From Rhizobium sp. LC145 (lineage in GTDB: Bacteria; Pseudomonadota; Alphaproteobacteria; Rhizobiales; Rhizobiaceae), in NCBI RefSeq assembly GCF_001005825.1, contig NZ_LBHV01000004.1, positions 496,001 through 560,000 on the forward strand: a stretch of 64,000 bases of DNA. The letters are read 5' to 3'. Of the stretch, positions 9,354-19,120 are shown piece by piece (positions within the stretch are counted from its first letter, which is position 1; every line of letters starts with the position of its first letter). Position numbers and translations under genes: made by a program. The notes beneath the pieces are model-generated. The model was given only the letters and a program-made list of their open reading frames with translations. It was not told the DNA's origin and made no database searches.

Positions 9354-10340
9354 TTAGCGGCTGCCGTAGATCTTGTCGAGAGTGCCGCCGGAGGCGAAGT
9401 GCTCTTCCTGGATCTTGTCCCAGCCGCCGAAGACGTCGTCGACATTGACGAGGCGGATTTCCGGGAACTTGTCCTTGAACTCGGCCCCTACCTTCTCGTC
9501 ATGCACGCGGTGACCGAACTCGGCGGCGATGCGCTGGCCTTCCTCGGTGTAGAGGAAGTCGAGATAGGATTTCGCGAGTTCGCGCGAGCCGCGCTTGTCC
9601 GCGACCTTGTCGACGATCGCGACCGGGAATTCGGCAAGCAGGCTGACCGATGGGGTCACGCCCTCGACCTTGTCTGCGCCGTACTGCTTGGCGATGCCGC
9701 GCGTTTCCGCCTCGAAGGTGATCAGCACATCGCCGATCTCACGTTCGACGAAGGTCGTCGTTGCGGCGCGGCCGCCGGTGTCGAAAACCGGAACGTTGTC
9801 GAAAATCTTGGTGATATAGGCTTCGATCTTCTCCGCATCGCCATGATAGGCCTCGTTCGCCCAGGCATAGGCTGCGAGATAGGTATAGCGCGCATTGCCG
9901 GAGGTCTTCGGGTTCGGGAAGACTGCGTGCACGTCGTCACGGGCGAGATCGCCCCAATCCTTGATGTTCTTTGGGTTGCCGGCGCGCACCAGGAAGGACG
10001 GGAAGGAATAGAAGGGCGAGGCGTCGTTGGCGAAATCCTTCTGCCAGTCTTCGGAAACGAAGCCCTGCTTCACCAGGAAGTTCACATCGGTCACCTGGTT
10101 GAAGGTCACCACGTCGGCCTCGAGACCCTCGACGATCGAACGGGCCTGCTTGGAGGTGCCGGCATGCGACTGATCGACGGTGATGCCGGGGTGCTGCTTG
10201 ATGAAAGCCTCGTTCTCGGCCGCGAAGAGCTCGCGGGCCACGTCATAGGAGGCGTTGAGGATGGTCGTCGGCGCTTGCGCGAATGCCGGCGCGGCGAAAA
10301 GCGCGGCAATGGCGGTGCCGAGGATCAGGAGGCGGTTCAT
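9354..10340 (-). CDS. sbp: Periplasmic sulfate-binding protein
   Basis: 328-residue periplasmic binding protein that captures sulfate (or thiosulfate) for the CysTWA importer. The Sec signal peptide is MNRLLILGTAIAALFAAPAF with cleavage likely after AFA. Family marks are ILNASYDVARELF, QSHAGTSKQARSIVEGLEAD and TYLAAYAWANEAYHGD. First gene of the operon; the 149 bases upstream (10341-10489) hold its promoter, in which I saw no recognisable operator. Whether it prefers sulfate (Sbp) or thiosulfate (CysP) cannot be decided by eye. Confidence 0.9.
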   Translation of the reverse strand: MNRLLILGTAIAALFAAPAFAQAPTTILNASYDVARELFAAENEAFIKQHPGITVDQSHAGTSKQARSIVEGLEADVVTFNQVTDVNFLVKQGFVSEDWQKDFANDASPFYSFPSFLVRAGNPKNIKDWGDLARDDVHAVFPNPKTSGNARYTYLAAYAWANEAYHGDAEKIEAYITKIFDNVPVFDTGGRAATTTFVEREIGDVLITFEAETRGIAKQYGADKVEGVTPSVSLLAEFPVAIVDKVADKRGSRELAKSYLDFLYTEEGQRIAAEFGHRVHDEKVGAEFKDKFPEIRLVNVDDVFGGWDKIQEEHFASGGTLDKIYGSR

Positions 10341-10489
10341 GAAAGTCTCCGGTAATTCGTCTGATTGGCGACGAAACTACCGAGAGCGACGGAGAATCAC
10401 GAGAAACCGGCAACCGCTGCCGGTCTCGCGGTTGGAATTTTCCTCCATTTTCAGAGGTATTTGGCGACGCTTTTCCTCAGCCTCCCGAG

Positions 10490-11569
10490 TCAGAGCCGGT
10501 GGTCGGGAAAGAGCACCGCATGTTCCGCCACCAGATAGCGGTCTATGTCAGCCTCGCTCACCTGCGAAAGCGCGGCGGGAGACCATTGCGGATTGCGGTC
10601 CTTGTCGATGATCGCTGCCCGAACGCCCTCGTAGAAATCGTGGTTGCGGAGAACCTCCGAGCCCGCCGCGAACTCCCGCTCCAGGCACTCCACCAGTCCG
10701 GAACTGCCGCGCCCAAGCCGGATCAACCGCAGCGCCAGCTTGAGGCTGGTCGGCGAGCGTTTTGCGATGATCTCCCGAGCATTCGCGGCAAACTCGCCCT
10801 CTTCCTTCTCCAATGCCGCAACTATCTCCTCGACCGTATCGAAACGGAAGGCACGATCGATGAGGGCGCGTTCCGCCTCCAGCCGGCTTTCGCCCGGCAT
10901 CACGGCGAAACGGTCGATGACCGCCCGCACCTGCTCATCGGACGCCCCGCCCTTGAGCTCGCCGAGCGCTTCCACCAGCGCAGCGAGCCTTTCCGAAGGA
11001 ACGCAGACATCCGCGAGGTTGGCGTAGATCGCATCCGCTGCGCCGATCACCTCACCGGTCAGTGCAAGCCAGGTACCGACCTCGCCGGGCGCTTTCGGCA
11101 GGAGCCAGGTCGCCCCGACATCGGGAAAATAGCCGATGCCGGTTTCCGGCATCGCGAGCCGCGTGCGTTCCGTGACGATCCGGTGCCGGCCATGCGAAGC
11201 GAGCCCAACGCCGCCGCCCATAGTGATGCCGTCCATCAGCGCCACATAGGGCTTGGCATAGTGCGAGATCAGGTAGTTCAGCGGAAACTCCTCCCGCCAG
11301 AAGCGCGTCACTTCCGGATCGCCGGCCTTCCCTGCCTGGTAGATGACGCGGATATCCCCGCCGGCGCAGAGCCCCCGCTCCCCCTCGCCCTTCAGCACGA
11401 CGCAGGAAACTTCCGGATCGGCTGCGAAGTCCTCCATCGCCTGCCGCATCTCGCGAACCATTGGAAGATTGAGGCTGTTCAGCGCCTTCGGTCGGTTGAG
11501 GCGAAGAAGCGCTACGGTGCCGGCACGGCCCAGAAGGATTTCATCGTTCTGGATCAGGGGATCTTGCAT
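10490..11569 (-). CDS. 3-hydroxyisobutyryl-CoA hydrolase (enoyl-CoA hydratase superfamily)
   Basis: 359-residue crotonase-fold protein. The motifs GERGLCAGGDIRVIYQAG and DGITMGGGVGLASHGRHRIV, and the length of about 350-360, are typical of 3-hydroxyisobutyryl-CoA hydrolase, which releases 3-hydroxyisobutyrate from its CoA ester in valine breakdown. Ordinary enoyl-CoA hydratases are about 100 residues shorter. The gene lies 26 bases downstream of the GMC oxidoreductase on the same strand; a functional link between them is not obvious. Confidence 0.85.
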   Translation of the reverse strand: MQDPLIQNDEILLGRAGTVALLRLNRPKALNSLNLPMVREMRQAMEDFAADPEVSCVVLKGEGERGLCAGGDIRVIYQAGKAGDPEVTRFWREEFPLNYLISHYAKPYVALMDGITMGGGVGLASHGRHRIVTERTRLAMPETGIGYFPDVGATWLLPKAPGEVGTWLALTGEVIGAADAIYANLADVCVPSERLAALVEALGELKGGASDEQVRAVIDRFAVMPGESRLEAERALIDRAFRFDTVEEIVAALEKEEGEFAANAREIIAKRSPTSLKLALRLIRLGRGSSGLVECLEREFAAGSEVLRNHDFYEGVRAAIIDKDRNPQWSPAALSQVSEADIDRYLVAEHAVLFPDHRL

Positions 11570-11595
11570 GCTTGTCTCCGGTTCGATGCCAAGTG

Positions 11596-13191
11596 TTAGC
11601 GATTGTCGGCCAGGATCATCTCGGCCGCCTTTTCGGCGATCATGATAGTCGGCGAATTGGTATTTCCGGAGGTGATATTGGGCATGATCGAGGCATCGGC
11701 GATACGAAGCCTGCCGAGAGCGCGCATTTTCAGCCTGATATCGACGACGCTTTCCGGGTCAGCGCCCATGCGAGCGGTCCCGACCGGGTGGAAGATCGTC
11801 GTGCCGATATCGCCCGCCGCCCTTTCCAGATCCTCGTCCGTCTCATAGGAGGGGCCAGGTTTGTACTCCTCCGGGTGGTAGCGGGCGAAGGACGGCATCT
11901 TCACGATTTCCCGCGTGAGACGCATTGCCTGCACGGCGATGTCGCGATCGGCAGGCGCGGAGAGGTAATTCGGCGCGATGGCCGGCTGCGCGGCGAAATC
12001 CGGGCTCTTGGCGTGCACCGAACCCCGGCTTTCCGGCCGCAGATTGCAGACGCTCGCGGTCATGGCCGGGAAGGCGTGCACCGGATCGCCGAACTTGTCG
12101 AGCGAGACCGGCTGGACATGATACTGCAGGTCCGGCGTCTCCTTGTCCGGTCCCGAGCGGGTGAAGATGCCAAGTTGGCTTGGCGCCATGGACATAGGCC
12201 CCGAACGGCGGAAGGCATATTCGAGTCCGATCGACGCCTTGCCGAGAAGGCGCGAGGCCTTTTCGTTGAGCGTCGGCACGCCTGTGACCTTGTAGACCAT
12301 GCGCAATTGCAGATGATCCTGCAGGTTTTCGCCAACGCCCGCCACTTCCTTTACGATCTCGATCCCGGCATTTTGCAGCACATCGCCTCGGCCGATGCCG
12401 GAAAGCTCCAGGATCTGCGGCGTACCGATCGCACCGGCGCTGAGCACCGTCTCGCGCAGCGCGCGCGCCTGTTTCATCCCGCCTTCATGCTGGAACTCGA
12501 CGCCCCTCACTTCGCCGTTCTCGATGATCAGCCGCCGGACATGCGCTTTGGTCAGTACATTCAGGTTCTTACGGCTCAATGCCGGCCGCAGGAACGCTTT
12601 GGACGTATTCCAGCGGATACCAGAGCGCTGGTTGACGTCGAAATAGCTGGAACCCTCGTTATTGCCGCGGTTGAAATCCTCGATAATCGGGATGCCGGCC
12701 TCTTCGGCCGCCTTTTGGAAGGCATCCAGCACCGCCCAACGGACGCGCGCCTTCTCGACCCGCCATTCACCGCCCGCGCCGTGCATCTCGTCGGCGCCCT
12801 TATAGAAATCCTGGGATTTCCTGAAATAGGGAAGCACATCGTCCCAGCCCCAGCCGGTGCAGCCCATCTGCCGCCAAAGGTCGTAGTCGCGCGCCTGGCC
12901 GCGCATGTAGATCATGCCGTTGATCGAGGAGCAGCCGCCGAGGATCTTGCCGCGCGGATAGAAAAGCGAACGGCCGTTCAGCCCCTCTTCCTTCTCGGTG
13001 GTGAAGCACCAGTCGGTCCGCGGATTGTTGATGCAATAGAGATAGCCGACGGGGATATGCACCCAGTGGTAATTGTCCCTACCGCCGGCCTCCAGCAGCA
13101 GGACGCGGTTACGGCTGTCGGCGGACAGGCGGTTCGCTAGCACGCAGCCGGCGCTTCCCGCTCCGATGATGATGTAGTCGTAGTTTTCCAT
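11596..13191 (-). CDS. GMC-family FAD-dependent oxidoreductase (choline dehydrogenase-like)
   Basis: 531-residue flavoprotein with the N-terminal dinucleotide-binding motif [20 protein letters not shown], the GMC motif [20 protein letters not shown] and the C-terminal [17 protein letters not shown] plus [19 protein letters not shown]. It oxidises an alcohol to an aldehyde with FAD. The length and motifs resemble choline or alcohol dehydrogenases, but there is no betB, betI or choline transporter beside it, so choline is not a safe assignment. A palindromic mosaic repeat lies upstream. Confidence 0.85.
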   Translation of the reverse strand: MENYDYIIIGAGSAGCVLANRLSADSRNRVLLLEAGGRDNYHWVHIPVGYLYCINNPRTDWCFTTEKEEGLNGRSLFYPRGKILGGCSSINGMIYMRGQARDYDLWRQMGCTGWGWDDVLPYFRKSQDFYKGADEMHGAGGEWRVEKARVRWAVLDAFQKAAEEAGIPIIEDFNRGNNEGSSYFDVNQRSGIRWNTSKAFLRPALSRKNLNVLTKAHVRRLIIENGEVRGVEFQHEGGMKQARALRETVLSAGAIGTPQILELSGIGRGDVLQNAGIEIVKEVAGVGENLQDHLQLRMVYKVTGVPTLNEKASRLLGKASIGLEYAFRRSGPMSMAPSQLGIFTRSGPDKETPDLQYHVQPVSLDKFGDPVHAFPAMTASVCNLRPESRGSVHAKSPDFAAQPAIAPNYLSAPADRDIAVQAMRLTREIVKMPSFARYHPEEYKPGPSYETDEDLERAAGDIGTTIFHPVGTARMGADPESVVDIRLKMRALGRLRIADASIMPNITSGNTNSPTIMIAEKAAEMILADNR

Positions 13192-13228
13192 GCTACCGTT
13201 CCAACGTTAGCCTGCTGCGTCTTACTTC

Positions 13229-13389
13229 CTGTCATTCCTGTCCTCGGACTTGATCCGAGGATCCGTCACAGGAATCCAGTGCGCCCAAGTCCTTGGGCGC
13301 AGGAGATTCTCTTGCGCATCATCATGAGAGCCCTTTCACGGCGCGGACGCGCCGTGGCTGGATTCCTGTGGCAAGCACAGGAATGACGG
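13229..13389. repeat. Composite palindromic intergenic mosaic repeat (about 160 bp)
   Basis: Three inverted-repeat layers are nested. Outer arms GTCATTCCTGT (13231-13241) and ACAGGAATGAC (13377-13387) pair. Middle arms CACAGGAATCCAG (13267-13279) and CTGGATTCCTGTG (13358-13370) pair. Small internal hairpins are CCTCGGACTTGATCCGAGG, GCGCCCAAGTCCTTGGGCGC and CACGGCGCGGACGCGCCGTG. The build matches mosaic intergenic elements known in rhizobial genomes. It fills the gap between livM and the GMC gene, which are transcribed in the same direction, so it may end the liv transcript's 3' region or be carried passively. Confidence 0.8.
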
Positions 13390-13423
13390 GGACGTGGCAA
13401 CTCACCCGATAAGATGCACCCTC

Positions 13424-14431
13424 TCACCGGTGCTCGAAGCCGAGCTTCCGGCCGAGCCGCGAGGCGTAGAATTCTCCGATGAGGCCGCGCCGGAAGAGGA
13501 GAACGCAGACCATGAACACGACGCCCGTGATGATCGTTACCGGGAAATCTGAGGTCGCGAGATAGTTCTGCAGCGTCACCACCAGCCCGGCGCCGAAGAT
13601 CGGCCCGATCAGCGTGCCGATGCCGCCGAGCAGCGTCATCAGGATCACCTCGCCGGACATCTGCCAGGTGACATCCGTCAGCGTCGCGAACTGGAAGACC
13701 AGCGCCTTGACGCCTCCCGCCAGCCCCGCGAGCGCCGCAGACATCACGAAGGCACCGAGCTTGTAGCGGGCGACGGAATAGCCGAGCGAGGTGGCCCGCG
13801 CCTCGTTCTCGCGGATCGATTTGAGGATCATGCCGAAGGGCGAGTTGATGAACCGCCAGATGATGAGCAGGCCGATGACGAACACCGCCAGCACGAAATA
13901 GTACATGTTGGTCGGCTGGTTGAGATCGACGAGCCCGAAAAGGTGGCCGCGCGGCACGGACTGGATGCCGTCTTCGCCTTGCGTGAACTCCGCCTGCAGG
14001 CAGAAGAAATAGAACATCTGCGAGAGCGCCAGCGTGATCATCGCGAAATAGATGCCCTGCCGGCGGATCGCCACGAAACCCATGACGAGACCGAGAATGG
14101 CGGCGCCGGCGACGCCGAGCAGAATCCCGAGCTCCGGTGTAAGTCCCCATTCCTTTACCGCATGGGCGGTGAAGTAGGCAGCTCCGCCAAAGAAGGTCGC
14201 ATGACCGAAGGAAAGCAGTCCGGTATAGCCGAGCAGCAGATTGAAGGCGCAGGCGAAAAGCGCGAAGCAGAGGAGCTTCATCAGGAAGATCGGATAGAAG
14301 AAGGCCGGTGCGATAACCAGGAGGGCCAGGCCCGCCGCGAGGAAGATCGCATAGGTCATCGATGCGGTGGCCGAACGCTCCGTCCGTTTCGCGGAAGTAG
14401 TGCTGTGGGTGAGATCGGTCATATCACGCAT
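13424..14431 (-). CDS. livM: Branched-chain amino acid-type ABC transporter permease LivM
   Basis: 335-residue multi-span membrane protein. The family motif LLGYTGLLSFGHATFFGGAA (LivM/LivH hallmark) and the loop ESIRENEARATSLGYSVARY (written here without its first residue) are visible. It is one of two permeases of the HAAT-type importer, overlaps livH by eight bases and ends the operon livK-livG-livF-livH-livM. A polar tail of about 30 residues precedes the first membrane segment. Confidence 0.9.
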   Translation of the reverse strand: MRDMTDLTHSTTSAKRTERSATASMTYAIFLAAGLALLVIAPAFFYPIFLMKLLCFALFACAFNLLLGYTGLLSFGHATFFGGAAYFTAHAVKEWGLTPELGILLGVAGAAILGLVMGFVAIRRQGIYFAMITLALSQMFYFFCLQAEFTQGEDGIQSVPRGHLFGLVDLNQPTNMYYFVLAVFVIGLLIIWRFINSPFGMILKSIRENEARATSLGYSVARYKLGAFVMSAALAGLAGGVKALVFQFATLTDVTWQMSGEVILMTLLGGIGTLIGPIFGAGLVVTLQNYLATSDFPVTIITGVVFMVCVLLFRRGLIGEFYASRLGRKLGFEHR

Positions 14432-15311
14432 CCCTTCCGAAAAGACCGGCAGGCCGGATCAGAAGCACGATCGCCATGATGACGAAGATGACGATGTTGG
14501 ACGCCTCCGGATAGAAAACCTTGGTCAACCCCTCCGCGATGCCCAACATGTAGCCGGTAAGGATGGCGCCCATGATCGAACCCATGCCGCCGACCACGAC
14601 CACCGCGAACACCACGATGATGATGTTGCTGCCCATCAGCGGCGAGACCTGATAGATGGGCGCGGCCAGCACGCCGGCGAAGGCCGCAAGACCGGCGCCG
14701 ATGCCGTAGGTGAGCGTGAGCAGCATCGGCACGTTGACGCCGAAGGCCTGCACCAGAACGGGGTTTTCCGTCGCCGCGCGCAGGTATGAGCCGAGCTTGG
14801 TCTTTTCGATGAGCAGCCATGTGCCGATGCAGGCGGCAAGCGACACGACCACCACCCAGCCGCGATAGATGGGCAAGAACATGAAACCGAGATTCGTTCC
14901 CCCGGCAAGCGCGGGCGGCACCGAATAGGGCTGGCCGGCAGCGCCGTAGAGATAGCGGAAGGTGCCCTCGATCGTCAGCGCCAGACCGAAGGTGAACAGC
15001 AGACCGTAGAGATGGTCGAGCTTGTAGAGCCGCGACAGCAGCGTGCGTTCGATCAGCGCGCCGAAAAGGCCGACGATCACCGGCGCGAGGATGAGCGCGA
15101 ACCAGTAGTTGATGCCGAAATACTGCAAGAGCAGCATGGCGGCGAAGGCGCCGAGCATATATTGCGCGCCGTGAGCGAAGTTGATGACGCGCAGAAGCCC
15201 GAAGATGACCGCAAGCCCGAGGCTCAAGAGCGCATAGAACGAGCCGTTGATGAGGCCGATCAGCAACTGACCGAGAAAGGCCTGGAGCGGTATGCCGAAG
15301 ATCATGGTCAT
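14424..15311 (-). CDS. livH: Branched-chain amino acid-type ABC transporter permease LivH
   Basis: 295-residue membrane permease with the LivH motif GLAVIFGLLRVINFAHGAQY near residues 32-51 and the C-terminal VVVGGMGSIMGAILTGYMLG. It forms the channel with LivM. It starts four bases after the livF stop and overlaps livM by eight bases, so the two permeases are translationally coupled. Confidence 0.9.
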   Translation of the reverse strand: MTMIFGIPLQAFLGQLLIGLINGSFYALLSLGLAVIFGLLRVINFAHGAQYMLGAFAAMLLLQYFGINYWFALILAPVIVGLFGALIERTLLSRLYKLDHLYGLLFTFGLALTIEGTFRYLYGAAGQPYSVPPALAGGTNLGFMFLPIYRGWVVVVSLAACIGTWLLIEKTKLGSYLRAATENPVLVQAFGVNVPMLLTLTYGIGAGLAAFAGVLAAPIYQVSPLMGSNIIIVVFAVVVVGGMGSIMGAILTGYMLGIAEGLTKVFYPEASNIVIFVIMAIVLLIRPAGLFGRDA

Positions 15312-15315
15312 GGCG

Positions 15316-16017
<702 letters not shown>

Positions 16018-16018
16018 C

Positions 16019-16801
16019 TTACGCCTCCTCCGTGCCCATGTAGGCGAGCCGCACACGCTCGTCCCGGCTGACGGCGGCGTAATCGCCTTCTGCGAGGATC
16101 TCGCCTCGCTGGAGCACGGTGACATGATGGCAGATATCGGCGACCACCGATAGATTATGCTCCACCATCAGCACCGCGCGCTCCTTTGCGACCTTGCGGA
16201 TGATGCTGGAAACCGTGCCTATATCCTCCTGCCCCATGCCGGCCATCGGCTCGTCGAGCAGCAGGACCTTCGGGTCGAGCGCCAGCGTGGTCGCGATCTC
16301 CAGCACCCGCTTGCGGCCATAGGAAAGATCGGCGGCAAGCGCGTTGCGCTCGCGCTTGAGGCCCACTGCCTCGATGAGTTCGTCGGCGCGGGCGTTCAAC
16401 CGGTTGAGCGAAGACATGGGCAGCCAAAACTGGGTCGAGAGACTGTTCGGCCGCTGCAATGCCACCCGCACATTGTCCAGCACGGTAAGATGCGGAAAAA
16501 CGGCGGATATCTGGAAGGACCGCACCAAGCCCATCCGCGCCACCTTGTCCGGCGGTGTCTTGGTGATGTCGGAGCCAAGCAGGGTGATGGAACCGGCCGT
16601 CGGCTGCAGGAACTTGGTCAGCAAGTTGAACACCGTCGTCTTGCCGGCCCCGTTCGGACCGATCAGCGCATGCACGCGCTGATGCCGCACGTCCAGATCG
16701 ACGTTCTTCACCGCAGCGAAGGCGCCGAAGTTCTTGCTGAGGCCGCGGGCGGAAAGCACCACCCGCGGCTCGTTGTCCGTCAATGTCGCGGAGACCGCCA
16801 T
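16019..16801 (-). CDS. livG: Branched-chain amino acid-type ABC transporter ATP-binding protein LivG
   Basis: 260-residue ABC ATPase. Walker A is GPNGAGKTT, Walker B is VLLLDEPMAGMGQED, and the signature is the LivG variant LSYGRKRVLEIATTL. The start ATG at 16799-16801 (MAVSATLTDNEPRVVLSARG) gives the usual LivG length. It follows livK by five bases. The ATPase pair LivG/LivF drives LivH/LivM. Confidence 0.92.
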   Translation of the reverse strand: MAVSATLTDNEPRVVLSARGLSKNFGAFAAVKNVDLDVRHQRVHALIGPNGAGKTTVFNLLTKFLQPTAGSITLLGSDITKTPPDKVARMGLVRSFQISAVFPHLTVLDNVRVALQRPNSLSTQFWLPMSSLNRLNARADELIEAVGLKRERNALAADLSYGRKRVLEIATTLALDPKVLLLDEPMAGMGQEDIGTVSSIIRKVAKERAVLMVEHNLSVVADICHHVTVLQRGEILAEGDYAAVSRDERVRLAYMGTEEA

Positions 16802-16806
16802 GAGAT

Positions 16807-18012
16807 TTACTTCACCAGCTCGCAGCCGCTCTTGGCAGGGTCCATATAGGCTTCCTTGCCGGGAATGGTGGCGAGCACGTTGAAGTAGTCCCACGGCTCC
16901 TTGCTGTCTTCCGGCTTCTTCACCTGCAGCAGGTACATGTCGTGGATCATGCGCCCGTTCGCCGCGACCGTGCCGCCGCGACCGAAGAAATCGTCCACCG
17001 GCATTTCGTGCAGCGCCTTGGCGACAGCCTCCGTCTCGTCGGTGCCGGCCTTCTCGATGGCCTTCAGATATTGCAGCACCGAGGAATAGGTGCCGCTATG
17101 CACCATGTTCGGCATCTTGTTGGTGCGCGCGAAGAATTTCTTGGCGAACTCGCGGCTCTGGTCGTCGAGGTTCCAATAATAGCCTTCCGTCAGCGTCAGG
17201 CCCTGCGCCGCCTCGAGCCCGAGGCCGTGCACTTCCGCAAGCGTGAAGAGCAGAGCGGCGAGGTTCTGGCCACCGGCGGTGATCCCGAATTCCGCCGCCT
17301 GCTTGATGGCGTTGGAGGTATCGAGGCCCGCATTCGCCAGCCCGATCACCTTGGCGCCGGAAGATTGCGCCTGAAGCAGGAAGGAGGAGAAATCGGTGGT
17401 CGCCAGCGGATGTCGGACCGCCCCGACGACCTGGCCACCGCTCGATTTGACGAAGTCGCTCGTCTGCTGCTCCAGCGAATAGCCGAAGGCATAGTCGGCG
17501 GTCAGGAAGAACCAGCTGTCACCGCCCTGCTTCACCAGCGCGCCGCCGGTGCCGACTGCCAGCGCATGCGTGTCATAGGCCCAATGGAAGCCGTAGGGGC
17601 TGCACTGTTTGCCGGTAAGGTCGGTGGTCGCCGCGCCGGTGACGATGTCGATCTTCTTCTTTTCCTTGCCGAGCGCCTGCACCGCGAGCGCGACCGACGA
17701 GGTCGTCAGCTCCATGATGGCATCGACCTGCTCGGTATCATACCACTGGCGGGCGATATTGGAGGCGATATCCGGCTTGTTCTGGTGGTCGGCATCGACG
17801 ATCTCGATCGGCATGTCGAGCACCTTCCCGCCGAAATCCTCGACGGCCATCTTCGCGGCCTCGACCGAGGACTTGCCGCCGAAATCGGCATAAACGCCGG
17901 ACTGATCGTTCAGAATGCCGATCTTCACCTTGCCATCGGATACGCTCTGCCCGAGCGCGGCGGTGCTGCCGGCCAGCAGAAATGCCAACGAGGCAATGAG
18001 ATTCTTTCGCAT
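16807..18012 (-). CDS. ABC transporter substrate-binding protein, LivK type
   Basis: 401-residue periplasmic binding protein with signal peptide MRKNLIASLAFLLAGSTAAL and cleavage near ALG-Q. The Peripla_BP_6 fold is shown by VKIGILNDQSGVYADFGGKS and VEIVDADHQNKPDIASN-like sequence, and IVTGAATTDLTGKQCSPYGF. First gene of the five-gene importer operon. Members of this family bind amino acids, amides, urea or aromatic acids, so 'branched-chain amino acid' is only the family label. A LysR gene is transcribed divergently from the 177-base promoter gap. Confidence 0.88.
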   Translation of the reverse strand: MRKNLIASLAFLLAGSTAALGQSVSDGKVKIGILNDQSGVYADFGGKSSVEAAKMAVEDFGGKVLDMPIEIVDADHQNKPDIASNIARQWYDTEQVDAIMELTTSSVALAVQALGKEKKKIDIVTGAATTDLTGKQCSPYGFHWAYDTHALAVGTGGALVKQGGDSWFFLTADYAFGYSLEQQTSDFVKSSGGQVVGAVRHPLATTDFSSFLLQAQSSGAKVIGLANAGLDTSNAIKQAAEFGITAGGQNLAALLFTLAEVHGLGLEAAQGLTLTEGYYWNLDDQSREFAKKFFARTNKMPNMVHSGTYSSVLQYLKAIEKAGTDETEAVAKALHEMPVDDFFGRGGTVAANGRMIHDMYLLQVKKPEDSKEPWDYFNVLATIPGKEAYMDPAKSGCELVK

Positions 18013-18189
18013 GAATTTCTCCTCCCAGAGAGTGCCAGATTGCGAATCTGTTCAAAATTGGCGAGCCGCCCTCCTCAAAGCGGTCATTCCGACCCCATGG
18101 TTCCGGAAAACTCCGGTTGACGCAAGGAGGCGCACCCAATTAATTGCAAACAGCATCTGTGCATTTTTGAACAGAACTGCGGGAGGAGC

Positions 18190-19101
18190 ATGAGCGGAAA
18201 TCCGAATTTCACCTGGGACGATCTGCAATACTTCCTGGCGGTCGCCCGAACCGGGCAATTGTCGACGGCGGCCCGTCACCTGCGCACCAGCCACGCCACC
18301 GTTTCCCGCCGCATCGACCGGCTGGAATTCGCCCTCAAGGTGAAGCTCTTCGAGCGCAATCCGCGCGGCTATGTTCTGACCGCCATGGGCCAGCGCTTCA
18401 TCGACACTGCGGAAAAGATAGAACTGGAGGCGGACCGCCTGCAGGCGGACATCGTCTCGGGCAGCACGGCGCAACGGGGCGTCGTCCGCCTGAGCGCGCC
18501 GGAAGGCTTCGCGAACTTCTTCTTCGCCCATCGGATGGGCGAGTTCACGGCGCAGCACCCGAACCTCTCGCTGGAACTGGTGACGATCCAGCAGATCATG
18601 TCGCTTTCCCGCAAGGAGGCGGATATCGCCGTCACCCTCGATCCGCCGAAGGGCGGGCCCTACCTCATCGAGAAGATCACCGACTACACACTCAACGTCT
18701 ACGGCGCGAAAACCTATCTCGCCCGAAACGAGCCTATCGCCTGCAGGGAAGACCTCCTCGCCCATCCCTTCATCGGCTATATCGAGGATATGATCTTCGC
18801 GCCCGGCCTCGACTATTTGGGCGACGTGCACCCGGGCATCAAGCCGCGCTTCCAGAGTTCCAGCATTTTCGCGCAGCTGACGGCGACGCGAAACGGCCTC
18901 GGCCTTTGCGTGCTGCCGCATTTCATCGCCCGGCACCAGCCCGATCTCGAGATCGTGCTGCCCGATGAAGTCGACCTCTTGCGGAACTACTGGCTGATCC
19001 GGCATCGGGACCTCAGCCAGATCCCGCGCGTGCGGGTGGTGGCGGACTATATCGTCGCCGCCGTAAACGCCAACAAGGACGCCTTCCTCCGCAAATCGTG
19101 A
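18190..19101 (+). CDS. LysR-family transcriptional regulator divergent from the liv-type operon
   Basis: 303-residue LysR regulator. The HTH covers about residues 8-66 (DDLQYFLAVARTGQLSTAAR, HLRTSHATVSRRIDRLEFAL), followed by an effector domain. ATG 18190 is preceded by GGGAGGAG at 18181-18188, a strong ribosome site. Its divergent position relative to the binding protein gene suggests it regulates that importer. No T-N11-A site could be singled out with confidence in 18013-18189. Confidence 0.87.
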   Translation: MSGNPNFTWDDLQYFLAVARTGQLSTAARHLRTSHATVSRRIDRLEFALKVKLFERNPRGYVLTAMGQRFIDTAEKIELEADRLQADIVSGSTAQRGVVRLSAPEGFANFFFAHRMGEFTAQHPNLSLELVTIQQIMSLSRKEADIAVTLDPPKGGPYLIEKITDYTLNVYGAKTYLARNEPIACREDLLAHPFIGYIEDMIFAPGLDYLGDVHPGIKPRFQSSSIFAQLTATRNGLGLCVLPHFIARHQPDLEIVLPDEVDLLRNYWLIRHRDLSQIPRVRVVADYIVAAVNANKDAFLRKS

Positions 19102-19120
19102 GGAAGGCGTCCCGTGTCCA

